64,000 nt of DNA from Amphiduros pacificus (GCA_949316495.1 OX439004.1:39252561-39316560), one strand, 5' to 3'; shown: positions 28,850 through 52,701, counted from the first letter of the stretch. Notes: generated by a model from the sequence alone, not told the origin. A program made the numbers and translations.

Positions 28850-30089
28850 CCAGCGAGGAGAACAGAGGAGCGCCAATCATACATTTCTGTTTATGGTGAA
28901 ACCAAGATGATCGAAATTTGGTGTTTCGGAGATAGCGTCAGAATCTCCTCTAAGAGCCTGGCACGTAATGTTATCATATAGATAAGTTGCTGTTTTTGTC
29001 AGGTGCTTAAACTCCCAAGATTGAGACGCTCTTTTCAAACTGCCTCCTTTGACTATTGTGATTGGCTGATCTAAAGTTCTGTATGTCACTTTTAAATCAT
29101 ATCTCGTGTGTACACTGTCTATCTGATATATTCGGACGATGTTTGCTCATGTTGGGCATACACCTGGTGGGTGATAATGTGTGCCCTCTCGTGCTAAAAA
29201 TATTTCTGTAATATATTTTAAAGGACGAAAACTTCAAATCATCACTGTCTGTCAAGAAAACAATAGTTGATTGGTTTGATGAAAATATAGTATTTCTGGA
29301 ACCCAAAAATAGTTCATGGTGCGATATTTCTGTTAGTTGGGGTTGTGAATGGTCAACCACATATTGTTACCAAAAGCTCCCTCTGCAATAAGATAAATAG
29401 TGCTGACACCTGTCGGTGAATGGCAACTCTTTTCCATTCCTGACCGTTTTTGTGACATGGGGTGATTAAACATGATCCATTCGATTAACTGGTAACCTAC
29501 AAGTTCGTGTATAAAGAATCATTTTTTCCCAAAATCGAAAATCACATAATGAAACTTATAAATGAAGCATGCTGATTACTATTAATTATCACTCTTATCA
29601 ATGTATCTTACACGATTGGCATTCGTCTGTGACAGTACGTTGTGTCTGTCAACAGTGTAACTATATTAGAAAAGAAGACATGGCATTGTGTCCTATGGCT
29701 TAATCATTGCATTGAATGATTTTGAAACTATGCAGAAAAGGGTGTCTTATTTTAGATTATACTAATTGAAACGATTTCCTATTCGTAAAATATTGGTCAC
29801 AATTTAATCACAAAAATATTTTAATCACAAAAAGGTATGTATTTCATCCTATTGTTATGGAAAGCATCTCATATTGTACAACAGATAGGACAAGAAAAGT
29901 TGTCATTATAGAAGAAATAATAATAATAAAGATTTCATTTATATTTTTTTTAATGATTACACTCATTATCAATACAGAAATTCTTGTCTCTATGATAAGA
30001 GAGGTCCTGTTGGGTGAACCGGTTATATAGAACTATATATAACTGTATATAAAGTATGACAAAATGTTGGTATATATACATATAGAATA
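28850..30089. other. Intergenic, nothing firmly recognised
   Basis: Two adjoining minus-strand open stretches (29097-29360 and 28877-29089) have no recognisable family or splice context. Otherwise AT-rich non-coding sequence. Confidence 0.4.
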
Positions 30090-30780
30090 TTAAAACAGTT
30101 TAAAATCCCTCCAGGTACCTTTTTTAAAAGAAACTAGTGGCATTTTGTTGACCTTTTTAAGTACAAAATCACATGCGATGTCAGGAATTTTAAATGTGAT
30201 TCCAGATGGCACCACTAGTGGAATTTGTTCATCAGGTGGAGGTAGATTTTCCATGCGTTTATTTGCTACTGTGTAAAGGAATTTGTTCAACTGATTTGCT
30301 ATAAGCTTAATGTTTGTAATGACTGTGTCTCCACATTTAATCTGACTTGGAAGACCTTTTTTCATGAGGGTAGGAGTGATTTAAGGCTTGACCAAAGAGT
30401 ATTAGGACAAAATCAGTACTCCTCTATGACAGTGCAAAAATACTCTTTCTGAGTACCTTTGATCTGTGGATGCTGCATTATAAACTGATCTATGGATGTT
30501 GCATTATACACTGATGACCAGGCAACTGAAGTGAGATCATTTTGAAATGCATTCTCAAGATAAAGGTTCTGTATTTGATTGATGGACAAACACAAACTGA
30601 CTACACCTTATGTGATCAATATGTGTCTTACTCTTGTCAGTCACTCTTGTAGCTTCATTTATGTGCAAATTGTGCTGATAATCTGATGTAATATCCTGTA
30701 GTTTCTGTCTTTGACAACTATATACTAACATATCAGTGTTAAAATCACCTATCACACATGAGTCTTTGTTTTAACAAGTT
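30090..30780 (-). mobile_element. LINE fragment: endonuclease C-end and linker to the reverse transcriptase
   Basis: Minus-strand pieces read VIGDFNTDML-like (the GDFN motif of APE-type endonucleases) with ATRVTDKSKTHIDHI after it, then a linker ending IPDIACDFVLKKVNKMPL. This order (endonuclease, then the segment just before reverse transcriptase) is typical of CR1/Jockey-type non-LTR retrotransposons. Several stops and frame changes interrupt it, so it is dead. It breaks off at about 30090-30120, just before reverse transcriptase would begin. The matching reverse transcriptase piece lies upstream in the element's direction (31560-32640), so the order is swapped. Confidence 0.75.
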
Positions 30781-31559
30781 GCACAATCCCTTAGTTTCTC
30801 TAGGTCCCTGTAAGAGGTAACACCCATACAATCATCTGTATGACTAACATCAGATCGCATACAGCCGACGACAACAAAGCTCACTAATGATAATTATTTA
30901 ATGTTAATAATAACAGTAGAAAGTTCAATTAACTGACAGCAGGCTCATTTATGGCAGTTATGATAGGCATAGTATAATGTTATTAGCATAGTATAGTGTA
31001 ATATCCTATGCAAGTCGCATGTTTCTATGCAAGCCACATGGCAATAGCTAATTCCAATATATTCTTTAAAATAGCTTGAATAAATATCATCATAAGAATC
31101 ATCATGTTTTACCATCATGTTTTACGTGCTTCCACAGCTTGGCCACAGCTATTATAAATTATTGTGTCGGTAACACAATAGGTGCAAATGCTTTAAGCCT
31201 TCTCCACCTCTTCATTCTAATCCCATTTAGATTTAAACATATGTTTTATTCACAATTGAACAACATATTTACATCTGTACATCTTTTGCAGAATGACAAA
31301 GTAGACACTTAACAGAGAACCAGGTAATTTTTGAATTATGATAAATATGAGAAGTACATTGGCGGTATTGTAGCACATGGCATACGAAATAAGATTATTT
31401 AAATTATAAACAAAATTATTATCATAAAAATCTGTTTGTTCCCTGAATGAACTGATGAACTGCACCAACAGCTATTTTGTCAAAAGATTCATTGTATAAC
31501 CATGTAAAATGGTGTACAAGGTAAATGGTGCATGAACAATTATTTTACCATGAAGAATA

Positions 31560-32640
31560 GCTGTATGAGTGTTGAATTTAGCACAGGTTAGAAATAATGC
31601 AATGTATCTTCTTTGGGGTGGCCACATATACATTCCGAACAAGAACATCACCGTATTCTAGAAGTGGCCTAATGAATGATTTATACTTAGGTTCAAGTGT
31701 ACATCAGTCTTAATAAAATATCAACTCGCTTACTAGCTTTGCTCACAATACCATTTACTTGTTCCTCCCATTTTAAGTCATCATTGAGCATAACACCCAG
31801 ATGCTTGTGAGAATTAATCTCAGAAACATTTGAACCATAAAAAAATAAGATGGGTGATTGGTATATCTCTTCCTAGATGCAGTGAAGCATTTAGTTTCAG
31901 GAGGACTAAAAGTTATTAGCCATGTTATGGCCCATTTGCTAATGGCATCTAAATTACTATTCAATAATCCTGCTGTGACATCTGGATTGTCAACAGCTAC
32001 AAATATATTACTGTCGTCAGCAAATAATCTTGTATTACAGTTTACAACATTGGTGATATCATTTATAAATATGAGGAACAAAAGAGGTCCCAGAAGCGAC
32101 CCTTGTGGCACACCCCCATGGATGTATCCCCAGGATAAGTGCTTTCCACCAATCACTACTCATTGCTGTCTGTCACATAAGTAGCTCTTAACCTGCATGT
32201 CAAGGACCTGCGACATGACAATTGAGTGAGGCAGCACTATATCTGCTACAAGTAGGTCTCATCACGAAATGACTGAAATAATGATGAAAGTGATGTAAAC
32301 CCCCAAACAAACAAACTTTAGCCACATAAGTATGGAACCACTCATACCAATATTTTCAAGTTTTCTCATCAAACCATCATCCCAAACTTTATCAAAAGTT
32401 TTGCTTCTGTCCCAAAAAACTAGTCTAATATATTTTTTTCTTATCAAATGCGTAACACTTCCTATGATTCATTTGTACATGTTGATTCATAGTACAATCA
32501 CCAGGAGTGAAACCAGACTGATAAACAGAGACCAAAAAAATTCTCTTAAATAAATCAATAAATACTTTTGAAAACCACTCTCTCTAAAACTTTACCAAAA
32601 CAACTCAGGAGAGAGCCTGTAATTATTCATTTACCTTTTT
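31560..32640 (-). mobile_element. LINE fragment: reverse transcriptase domain, with a nested SINE
   Basis: Read on the minus strand, it shows the finger motif LLSCFGKVLERVVF, then VYQSGFTPGDCTMNQ, a KTFDKVWDDGLMRKLENIG segment, the palm motif GVPQGSLLGPLLFLIFINDI and the catalytic LFADDSNIF (the usual ADD core). A thumb-like HLGVMLNDDLKWEEQV follows. This is a non-LTR reverse transcriptase of CR1/Jockey kind, broken by several stops and shifts. A SINE tail at 32194-32316 splits it between the WLK and SYLCDRQQ parts, so the SINE is the younger insertion. Neither a proper 5' end nor a clear 3' tail is visible. Confidence 0.85.
32194..32316 (+). mobile_element. 5'-truncated SINE nested in the LINE
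   Basis: It begins at TGTCAAGGACCTGCGACATG and ends in a CAAACAAACAAAC tail. It matches the 3' half of the full SINE copies at 34541, 52057 and 57770. The tRNA-like head is missing. Short flanking similarity (CTTTA-like) hints at a small target duplication. Confidence 0.85.
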
Positions 32641-33387
32641 CATGTTTTGTATACAGCTCTTAGAGCAGTAAGAAACATGTTATAAGAAAGGCTCTGATAT
32701 GAGAGTCCTGTATACTAAGCAGTCAGAGGAGGGGTGATGTGTGAACATCAACCAGCTCAGCGATTTCTATGTACTTGTCATTCTGTGATGTCCTGCAATT
32801 AAACCAAACCATAATCGTAGGGATTATTAGGAAACTAGATATGCATTTATGTTACAATGTTCTTTACCATATTGACATGTAAAAACTCTTCAGTTAGAAG
32901 TAGAATCAATTGTTAAATCACAATGGGTGAAAGAATGGCATGCACATCGTTTTTTCACTTATACAAACTTGGTTAAGTTAAAGTACAAGTCGAATCCAGT
33001 TTCAGCCGCTTCCAAAAAAGTTTAGTGTGGCCAAACATTGATGATGCTTATTTTATGACAATATCATTTTATAGCACACTTAAGCACCCTTAAAATAATC
33101 CTCGCTGTAATTGGAGGTCAGATTGTGTAAGATATGGTGATATTGATAGTCTGTTACAATATTCAATTATATATTAATCAGATTTTAGCTCTAAAGATAA
33201 CAAGTTTCAGAAAGAAAATATTTAGGAACTGGGTTGCACGGTTTATAAGCAAGCACCATGACACCGTGCTCTGCTTGAAAGACTTTGCATAATGACCAAG
33301 GCCGATTCATCATATATTTAGTGATAATCAGTGTTGACACATTCATATGTGCAGTGGGTTGTTTGATATATTATTCTGTTTGAAATC
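32641..33387. other. Upstream region of the PRODH gene
   Basis: AT-rich sequence before the PRODH start codon. No TATA or CpG-rich promoter is evident. A 5' untranslated exon could be hidden here. Confidence 0.4.
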
Positions 33388-46003
<12,616 letters not shown>

Positions 46004-46261
46004 TCCAACACTGCACAAAAGACAAATTGATTGAAAAGAAATGTTTATTTTTAGTTTACATATTAGATTGTTATCTGTGCTCCAGGTGAAGGTGATGTGC
46101 AATATATTAACATAAATTAACGTGATTCGGATGAAGCTCACTGTGAGTCTATACAGTAAATAGGTTTGGTTTTCGTTGTGTACTTTCGTTTTGTTCAGCC
46201 GGAAAAAGCAGACTGAAATTATACTTTATCCACGCGGACGTATTTGGTAGTTCTCTGTTCC
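46004..46261 (+). other. PRODH 3' untranslated region or flank
   Basis: Sequence after the PRODH stop codon. No canonical AATAAA was seen in the first 250 bp, so the real 3' end is uncertain. Confidence 0.4.
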
Positions 46262-46903
46262 AAGTTGAGCTCCATCAGTGGTTAGCTCTCTATCTTTTGT
46301 TGAGCTAGAGGTGAGTCCAATGGAGAGATTTCTATCCTAATTGTTAACCTAATGGACATACCTCTATCCTATGTTGAGCTAGCCCAATGGACATATCTGT
46401 CTTATGTTGAACTACCCCAATGGACATATCTCTATCCTATGTTGAGCTAGTTCGATGGACAGATCTCTATCCTATGTTTAGCTAGCCCAATGGACATATC
46501 TGTCTTATGTTGAACTAGCTCAATGGACATATTTCCATCCTATGTTGAGCTAGTCCAATGTACATATCTGTCTTATGTTGAACTAGCCCAATGGACAGAT
46601 TTCTTTCCCATGTTTAGCTAGGCCAATGGACATATCTCTGTCCTATGTTTAGCTAGCCCAATGGACAGATCCCTTTCCTATGTTTAGCTAGCCCAATGGA
46701 CAGATCTCTTTCCTATGTTTAGCTAGCCCAATGGACATACCTGTCCTATGTTTGGCTAGCCCAATGGACAGATCTCTTTCCTATGTTTTGCAAGCCCAAT
46801 GGACATACCTCTATCCTATGTAGAGCTTGCACAACGGACAGCTCTCTGTTGAATATTGAATTAGCCTAATGGATGGCTCACTGTCATATGTTGAGAAAAT
46901 ATA
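46262..46903. repeat. About 35-bp minisatellite downstream of PRODH
   Basis: Roughly 18 head-to-tail units built on TTAGCTAGCCCAATGGACAG plus ATCTCTTTCCTATG. The most regular units are exactly 35 bp apart (46691, 46726); others vary by a few bases. Outer units are more diverged than central ones. Confidence 0.95.
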
Positions 46904-47307
46904 GGTTCAGTGGATAGCACCCACACAAACAGACGTACTCCCTTGATTAAGGCTTAACCCTGTTGAGTCATGATGTTAGAACTGCAGGTGAGTCAAGAGG
47001 ATAATTTCAAACTAACCAAAGTAATACTATGATGATGGCATATACAGTTCTTTGGACTAAAACATGTCAAAGGTAGATGGTAACTAAAAGCAGATTGCAG
47101 AATATGTATTATTACCATTACAATTAAGAAGTGCACCAACTAAGAAAACACGAGATGATGAAGCTATTCAAGCATTTGCAATTATGCACATCTTTATTAA
47201 GTTGTGAAAGGAATGTTAGAAGCTGGAACAGATATGAGGTACTGGAGGTATTTTTGTCAGACCTCATTATGGGGTACCATCTCATACCTTAATGTGCGTA
47301 ACAGGAG

Positions 47308-47434
47308 AGTGCCATCTGGTGTTAATAATGAAATTATTTTACATACCCCACAAATCTAACGTTCATATCAATGGCGCTAATGCCATTATCCACCACCAGG
47401 GCACTTATTACTACCTGTGACACTAGATGGCAGT
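47308..47434. mobile_element. Small inverted-repeat element (possible MITE)
   Basis: The left arm AGTGCCATCTGGTGTTAATA and the right arm, read in reverse as ACTGCCATCTAGTGTCACAG, are inverted and imperfect. The interior is about 80 bp. No clear target duplication was recognised. Confidence 0.45.
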
Positions 47435-47639
47435 GATTTATATAGTTATAGCCTGGTTGTATAGATATGCTTCTCAGATATGTTTGTTCAAAAAGGCCTT
47501 GTACAGGTTACTTATGTAACTGTGCCTAAGCAGCTGCACTATGAAGAGTGGGGTATTTTATATGCCTCACAGTACGTCAATGCCCCACAAGACAGGTCTG
47601 AGATTGGTAAAAAAAACCATATCTGATACAATCTCTTTC

Positions 47640-47642
<3 letters not shown>

Positions 47643-47690
<48 letters not shown>
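47643..47690. repeat. (TA)n microsatellite, 24 units
   Basis: Pure AT/TA run. Confidence 0.98.
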
Positions 47691-47692
<2 letters not shown>

Positions 47693-48743
47693 TCATGCTT
47701 ATGTGCACACTCCTCACAGTTTCTAGTGTTAACCACATGACTTAATTGTAGCATAGTCTGAGAAGGTAAAATAAACCTTGCTTCATATATTGTATTGAAG
47801 AGGTCACTGGACTTGTGGCGGTCATGTGGCTAAACACATAGAACTTCGTTATTCAGTTGTGAACAATTTATCATGAATTAGCTATAACTTTATCATTTCA
47901 AATATTCAATAGCAGTAAATTATTGACTGATAATATAGAATATGACAAAGTACACATATATTAAACTCTTGTATTTTCAGATTTTATGTATTCTTAACAT
48001 ATAAATATGTCCAAATCATAGTTGCAATTCGTGTTTTATATTAAGATAAATATAGAATAATGGATGAAACTCTAGTATTGAAAGGCCTTCTGATGTATAT
48101 AAATGAGATTTATGTAAATTAAATGTAAAGTTGAAGTTTAAAAGGCATGTTTAATGGGATTTCTTCACACCGTTGAATTATTCCAAAAGGTAGATTGGAA
48201 CTATTTTTTCGCTCATGTTTGTTTTGACTTCAGGGCTGAATGTTCGAGGTTTTAACATGATTAAGCTGTAAGTCTATGGAACATACACCTATTATCGGTC
48301 CATGTCGGCCATGTTTTTGACACGTAGTTTCTGCTCAGATAGCTCTTTTGTATGACAAGTGATTTGTGAGTGCGTGGTAGAGTATGAAGATTTTCTTGGA
48401 TTTTGCCTTGGGATTTAACAAACTAACGCAAGCTTTATTTTTTTTAATCAGTGCTTGTTATTGGTAATAAGTTATTAATGTCATATTTTAATCAGAGATA
48501 CTTAAACAGATTGGAAAGAGCAGGTCTGCCACTAGGTGTCAGCGCAGTGCACCATCCAACTCTCACATGGTCTCGCAATTATTTTTGCACAAATTACAAT
48601 ACAGCTCTCCATCTAAATGCTATAAAATATCACCTTTATAATCTATAATTATGCATCCACTTAATGTCAACATGATGATCCAAAGACGATAACATGGTCC
48701 ATTTGTACAAAGGAACATTGAAAATTCCCTTGGCAAGCTGGCC
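47691..48743. other. Intergenic between PRODH and the ankyrin gene
   Basis: No coding exon or repeat was recognised. Confidence 0.5.
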
Positions 48744-49236
48744 AAAATCTATAGATGAGTTTGTAAACATGTCATATTTGCAATATTGTTTTCAAAATGT
48801 CACTGGGATGTATTTTGTGGCACTTTATATTAATGAAAATCCAAAAGAATAAAATTATCAACACATTATATGAAACAAGCGGAAAAACCAGCACAGGTCA
48901 ATTCAAAGGTCACCAAATTTTGCATGATAGTTGAGGGGTGTCCAAAAATGCTAGCCATAAAATATTTTCCCAGCACAATGGATAGTTACAAGATGGTGCC
49001 ACATACAATTTTAAAATTATCATTATTAATCAAACTTAGCTTATTATATTAAAAAAATACTAGCACAGATCAATTCAATGGTCACAAATATTTGGACACC
49101 CCTTAACAGTCATACAAAATTTGGTGACCTTGGAATTGACCTGTTCTAGTTTTATCCACTTGTTTCACATATGTGCTGATAAGTCTGAAGACAATATTGC
49201 AAATATAACATTTTGACAACCTCATCTATTGATTTT
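48744..49236. mobile_element. Foldback element with long inverted arms
   Basis: The left arm starts AAAATCTATAGATGAG and the right arm ends with its complement (CTCATCTATTGATTTT). The arms align over most of 200 bp, including ATATTTGCAATATTG, a GAAACAAG block and CAGGTCAATTC..AAGGTCACC followed by GGGGTGTCC. The left arm has an extra stretch of about 55 bp. The inner side of the right arm holds a third, direct copy of the AGCACAGATCAATTCAATGG motif. This looks like a foldback or MITE-type element. Arm divergence of roughly 10-15% by eye suggests it is old. Confidence 0.7.
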
Positions 49237-49571
49237 GAAAAAAATCTGAATAATGAACTGTGAAAAGTGAATAAGTAACAAACTTCACACACATCCAAAA
49301 CACTGACACCAGTTGACTGAGTTATACTTGCACATGTACTTGTTGTTGTAGTCACTTTCTTACAAAAACAAGGATACTGATTGGCTGTGTTATTACATGT
49401 GACAAATTTTTTACTTGGTGTTGATTGGCTTATAAAAGAAGCTTGTTATGGGCGTGACCTCTCAGTACTCACTGATTACGGTCAATTATTGCAGGGCTAG
49501 GTATAAATCCTGGCTCTGCTATGGAGAGTACATGAGACCATGAAACCACAAAAAAACATCACCGTTAAGAA

Positions 49572-50846
49572 TTAGGTTTTTGATAGCAGCTTTATAATAT
49601 CCTCATTCTTAGACATGTCTTTGGGCATTTTCTTTTGTTTATCAATGATATCCCTCTTAGCTCCAGCTTCTAGCAGTATTTTCACTATCTTCTTATGTCC
49701 CTTGTAGCAACAATAGTGAAGAGCTGTTTCACCATGATTGTCTTGAAGATCCACATTAGCCCCTTTCCTTAACAATGTGCGGACCACATTTACATTACCA
49801 ATAAATGCAGCGGCATGGAGTGGCGGGTATCCAGTTTCCATATTGATATTTGCCTCGTTTTCAATCAGCAATATGGCGGCTGCTTCCTGTCCAGTCATAC
49901 AAGCCAGACTGAGAGGTGTACATCCAGATATAGACTCTTGTTGATCTATAAATGCTTTACATCCTTCCTTTTTTAAGAACTCCTTTAATATCTGAATATG
50001 TCCCATTTCGGCAGCAATATGTAATGGGGTTTTGCCATCATCTGCAGCATCGTCCAGTTTAGCACCACTTTCAACTAATAGTTTACATGTCTGTTTTGCT
50101 TTGTGGGACACCGCAATATGCAGTGCCCATCTATCCACGCTGCCTATGTCTACACCTTGTTTCAGGATATATGCCAACACTGAAGCTTTATCATTTGCTG
50201 CGATGGTTTGTATAACATTTGTACCATCTACTGGAATAGAACATATTTGTTCAATCTCCGCCTTAGATTTACCTTCCAACAGTTTTGTAATCTCCTGTGT
50301 CTTTCTGTTTGCGAGAATATCCTGTTGAAGTTCAATGGCTGTCTGTCTTTCTGATCCCATCCTGCAATAACACCATGTTTACCATCAAAATGTTTACCTT
50401 CAAAAAGACTTTTTTACATTAGCAAAAAGGAGGTTCACAATATAGGTCACTGGGCACAACTGTTTATTATCTGTATGAGAAGTTGAATCATTATGTGACC
50501 CGCATTCTCCTGTAAATAAGCAGTATGGGAATGGGAGGAGGAATGGGATACATGACCAAAATTTTAAAATATCAAATCATAATTCTATGATTTAAATGAA
50601 GAAATACTTTAAGACACACTATATTTGTATAAGCAGTATGTGAGAATGAAGCTGAAAGTGTCAGTCTCCATATAATTTAAGGCCGATATTTCTATTGCAA
50701 ACTTTGTGAAGGTCTGGGTCCAGATATAACAATATAAGAATGTATATCATTTTTAGTATATATCATATCGAAGTCTTTAATTGCTGTTGATTCTAATACA
50801 CATGGAAATAATATAATATTAATATCTCATCTTACCTTTCAGTCAT
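49572..50846 (-). CDS. Small ankyrin-repeat protein
   Basis: The main exon runs from 50361 down to the stop at 49572. It encodes six ankyrin repeats with standard signatures (GKTPLHIAAEMGH, GCTPLSLACMTG, YPPLHAAAFIGN, GETALHYCCYKGHKKIVKIL) in a protein of about 262 residues that has almost nothing else: a short charged helix at the N-terminus and a Lys-rich end. Ankyrin repeats bind protein partners; the specific role is unknown. A splice acceptor (TTATTGCAG) stands one base before the first in-exon ATG. A donor GTAAGA at 50834-50835 ends an upstream exon that holds an in-frame ATG at 50844-50846, which would add Met-Thr-Glu-Arg; an in-frame TAG lies a little farther upstream. So translation may start at 50846 or at 50360. 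The gene is tail to tail with PRODH and head to head with the GPCR. Confidence 0.9.
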
Positions 50847-52056
50847 AAACTGGTGTCTGATATTACAACATAAACTAAACTATCCAGTTTTGTGTATTAC
50901 CCCGGTATCTTGTTTTAGTTCTGGAGAACAGCTACAAGTTACAAAGCAAATATATCGTGTTGTCGTCTTGGCATCTTCGTGATCACATTTGAGAAACCAT
51001 TTTGTGTGCTTTGTCAGGTAAACAGACCAGAAAAAGGAGGTCATGATTTATTTTGAGGTTTATTCTTGGACACACTGTGTAGTCATAGGCAGCGTGGACA
51101 AATTGGCAATACAAGCTTTGGATGTTCTATTTATTACATAAGTCAACGTTGTGGACAAATGTAAAGCATAAATGCATAAATGGGACACTACGAGTATACG
51201 GTATATCACCAAGTGCCCAGACTGGAAGAGCCAGGTGGCCTTCTTATTAAGATACCTCTTATTGTATATGTCAACTGGACTTTTTCTTGGACGTTTGATA
51301 TGTTTCATTAAGGTCTAAAGTGGATCTGTGTAATATTATATATATACATATTTATAAAAAGTTATTTTTAAAAATAATCAGACGATAGAACGACCAGCTT
51401 GGTTCACAGAAGTTAAAGATTCATTTACATGTTATACAATTTCAAACAGTTAATTCCACCTAGAGCAGACTTTCTATTCTTTTTAAGATTCCGAAAGTGA
51501 TTAAGATTTTTTCTCTGTACATTGAGCAGATCATGATATTGCTTAGATCATACTCCATCTGCACTCAGCATTACAGAGGTGGCATTCAATTACTACCTCT
51601 GAAGTCATTGCCCTATATTTGATACCATTCTAAAATTGCCTTGCTCACAAAAATATCATCAATTCTGAATTGACCAACATTGGGCCATAAATTGTAACCA
51701 GGTGTCTGACCTATAAACTGACCAATCAGTACTGCTATCAGAACAAAACAGAATCTATTTCAGTTAGCATTCATTCCTCACCAATCAGTTCACTCTCGTT
51801 CAGCTCGCTCGATTCTGTGCGCAGCTTTATACCTTTGGTGGCAGGGACTGATATGATAAAGAAGTCCTGCTATGGAGGGTATTGATCAGCCTGTAAAAGT
51901 ACAAATCATTATTCAGAAATCTGTCTTTATTACATGAAATGACAATAGTATCCTAGAACTACTCATTCTGTTGATAAACGGGAGAGATACTGAAGAAATA
52001 TTCAATATTAAACCTGTTGATTGACACAGTGAACAGAATTATTCAAGACCTCTTCG
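50847..52056. other. Intergenic, ankyrin gene 5' flank
   Basis: Probably contains the 5' untranslated exon and promoter of the ankyrin gene. A short plus-strand stretch at 51077-51101 matches, in opposite orientation, a piece of the ankyrin exon (50131-50156). No other feature recognised. Confidence 0.45.
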
Positions 52057-52371
52057 AGGCCACGGGCCGTGGCGCAGTTGGTTAGGGCGCAAGCTTATTA
52101 GCACCAGTTCCTCTGTGGTGATCCAAAGGTCGTGGGTTCGAACCCCGGCCGTGCCGAGATTGAACTCATGACACAATTTCCCACATGAGCTGAGGCCCGT
52201 GCCTAAAGGGTTAACCCGTTGTCCTTGTAAATCTGTGACCGGGTGAGTTGTCATGTCAAGGACCTGCGACATGACAATTCAGTGAGGCAGCACTATATCT
52301 GCTACAAGTAGGTCTCATCACGAAATAACGTTGAAAGTGATGTAAAACCCCAAACAAACAAACAAACAAAA
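52057..52371 (+). mobile_element. tRNA-derived SINE, full length, with 14-bp target duplication
   Basis: The head has an A-box-like GTGGCGCAGTTGGTTAG and a B-box GGTCGTGGGTTCGAACCCC (tRNA-like). The body contains the conserved GTCAAGGACCTGCGACATGA and GCTACAAGTAGGTCTCATCA, and the tail is CAAACAAACAAACAAA. It is flanked by a perfect 14-bp duplication TCAAGACCTCTTCG (52043-52056 and 52372-52385). The intact head and perfect flanks point to a fairly recent insertion. It resembles molluscan domain-SINEs, but the exact family is not verified. Confidence 0.95.
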
Positions 52372-52403
52372 TCAAGACCTCTTCGTGCTCTGCACAACTG
52401 ACC

Positions 52404-52693
52404 CCCCGGGGGGTTTACTTTCATAGTCAGGGTTACTGGGGAAGCTAGGCTAAATAGGGTCCTTTTCGCTGATATTTTCCCTAATACGGGTTAAGATATT
52501 TTATCATTTTCCCAAAAACAGGGTACTGGTTTTCAAATGTCTCCCCTTTTTCAAATGTAAATCAGGGTACCAATTTCAGCTAGTCCTAAATTAGGGTACT
52601 GATAGAATATTTCCCTAAATCAGGGTCTGGGTTTTTGAATTCCAGCCCAGCCTCCGCGGGTTAAATTTATGAAAGTATCCCCCCCCCCCCCGG
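52404..52693. mobile_element. MITE of about 290 bp with 8-bp target duplication
   Basis: Inverted ends: left CCCCGGGGGGTTTACTTTCA; right, read in reverse, CCGG plus a G-run and then ATACTTTCATAAATTTAA. Flanked by a perfect 8-bp duplication AACTGACC (52396-52403 and 52694-52701), as expected for hAT-type elements. The interior has many CAGGGT/ACCCTG motifs and no coding capacity. A C-homopolymer at the right end has expanded. Confidence 0.8.
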
Positions 52694-52701
52694 AACTGAC
52701 C

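Noticed and set aside
28602-28884. Three overlapping minus-strand frames rich in His-Tyr-Leu
   Set aside because: They come from the 20-bp minisatellite, which lacks stops in all three minus-strand frames.
29097-29360. Minus-strand open frame of 87 codons, with a second one after it
   Set aside because: No recognised family, no conserved motif, no splice evidence; left as uncertain intergenic sequence.
31250-31468. Extension of the LINE reverse transcriptase down to 31250
   Set aside because: The translated text after about 31560 no longer resembles a reverse transcriptase C-end, so the boundary was put there.
52064-52150. A tRNA gene with a GGTTCGAACCC B-box
   Set aside because: The cloverleaf is incomplete and it is the head of a SINE with body, tail and target duplication.
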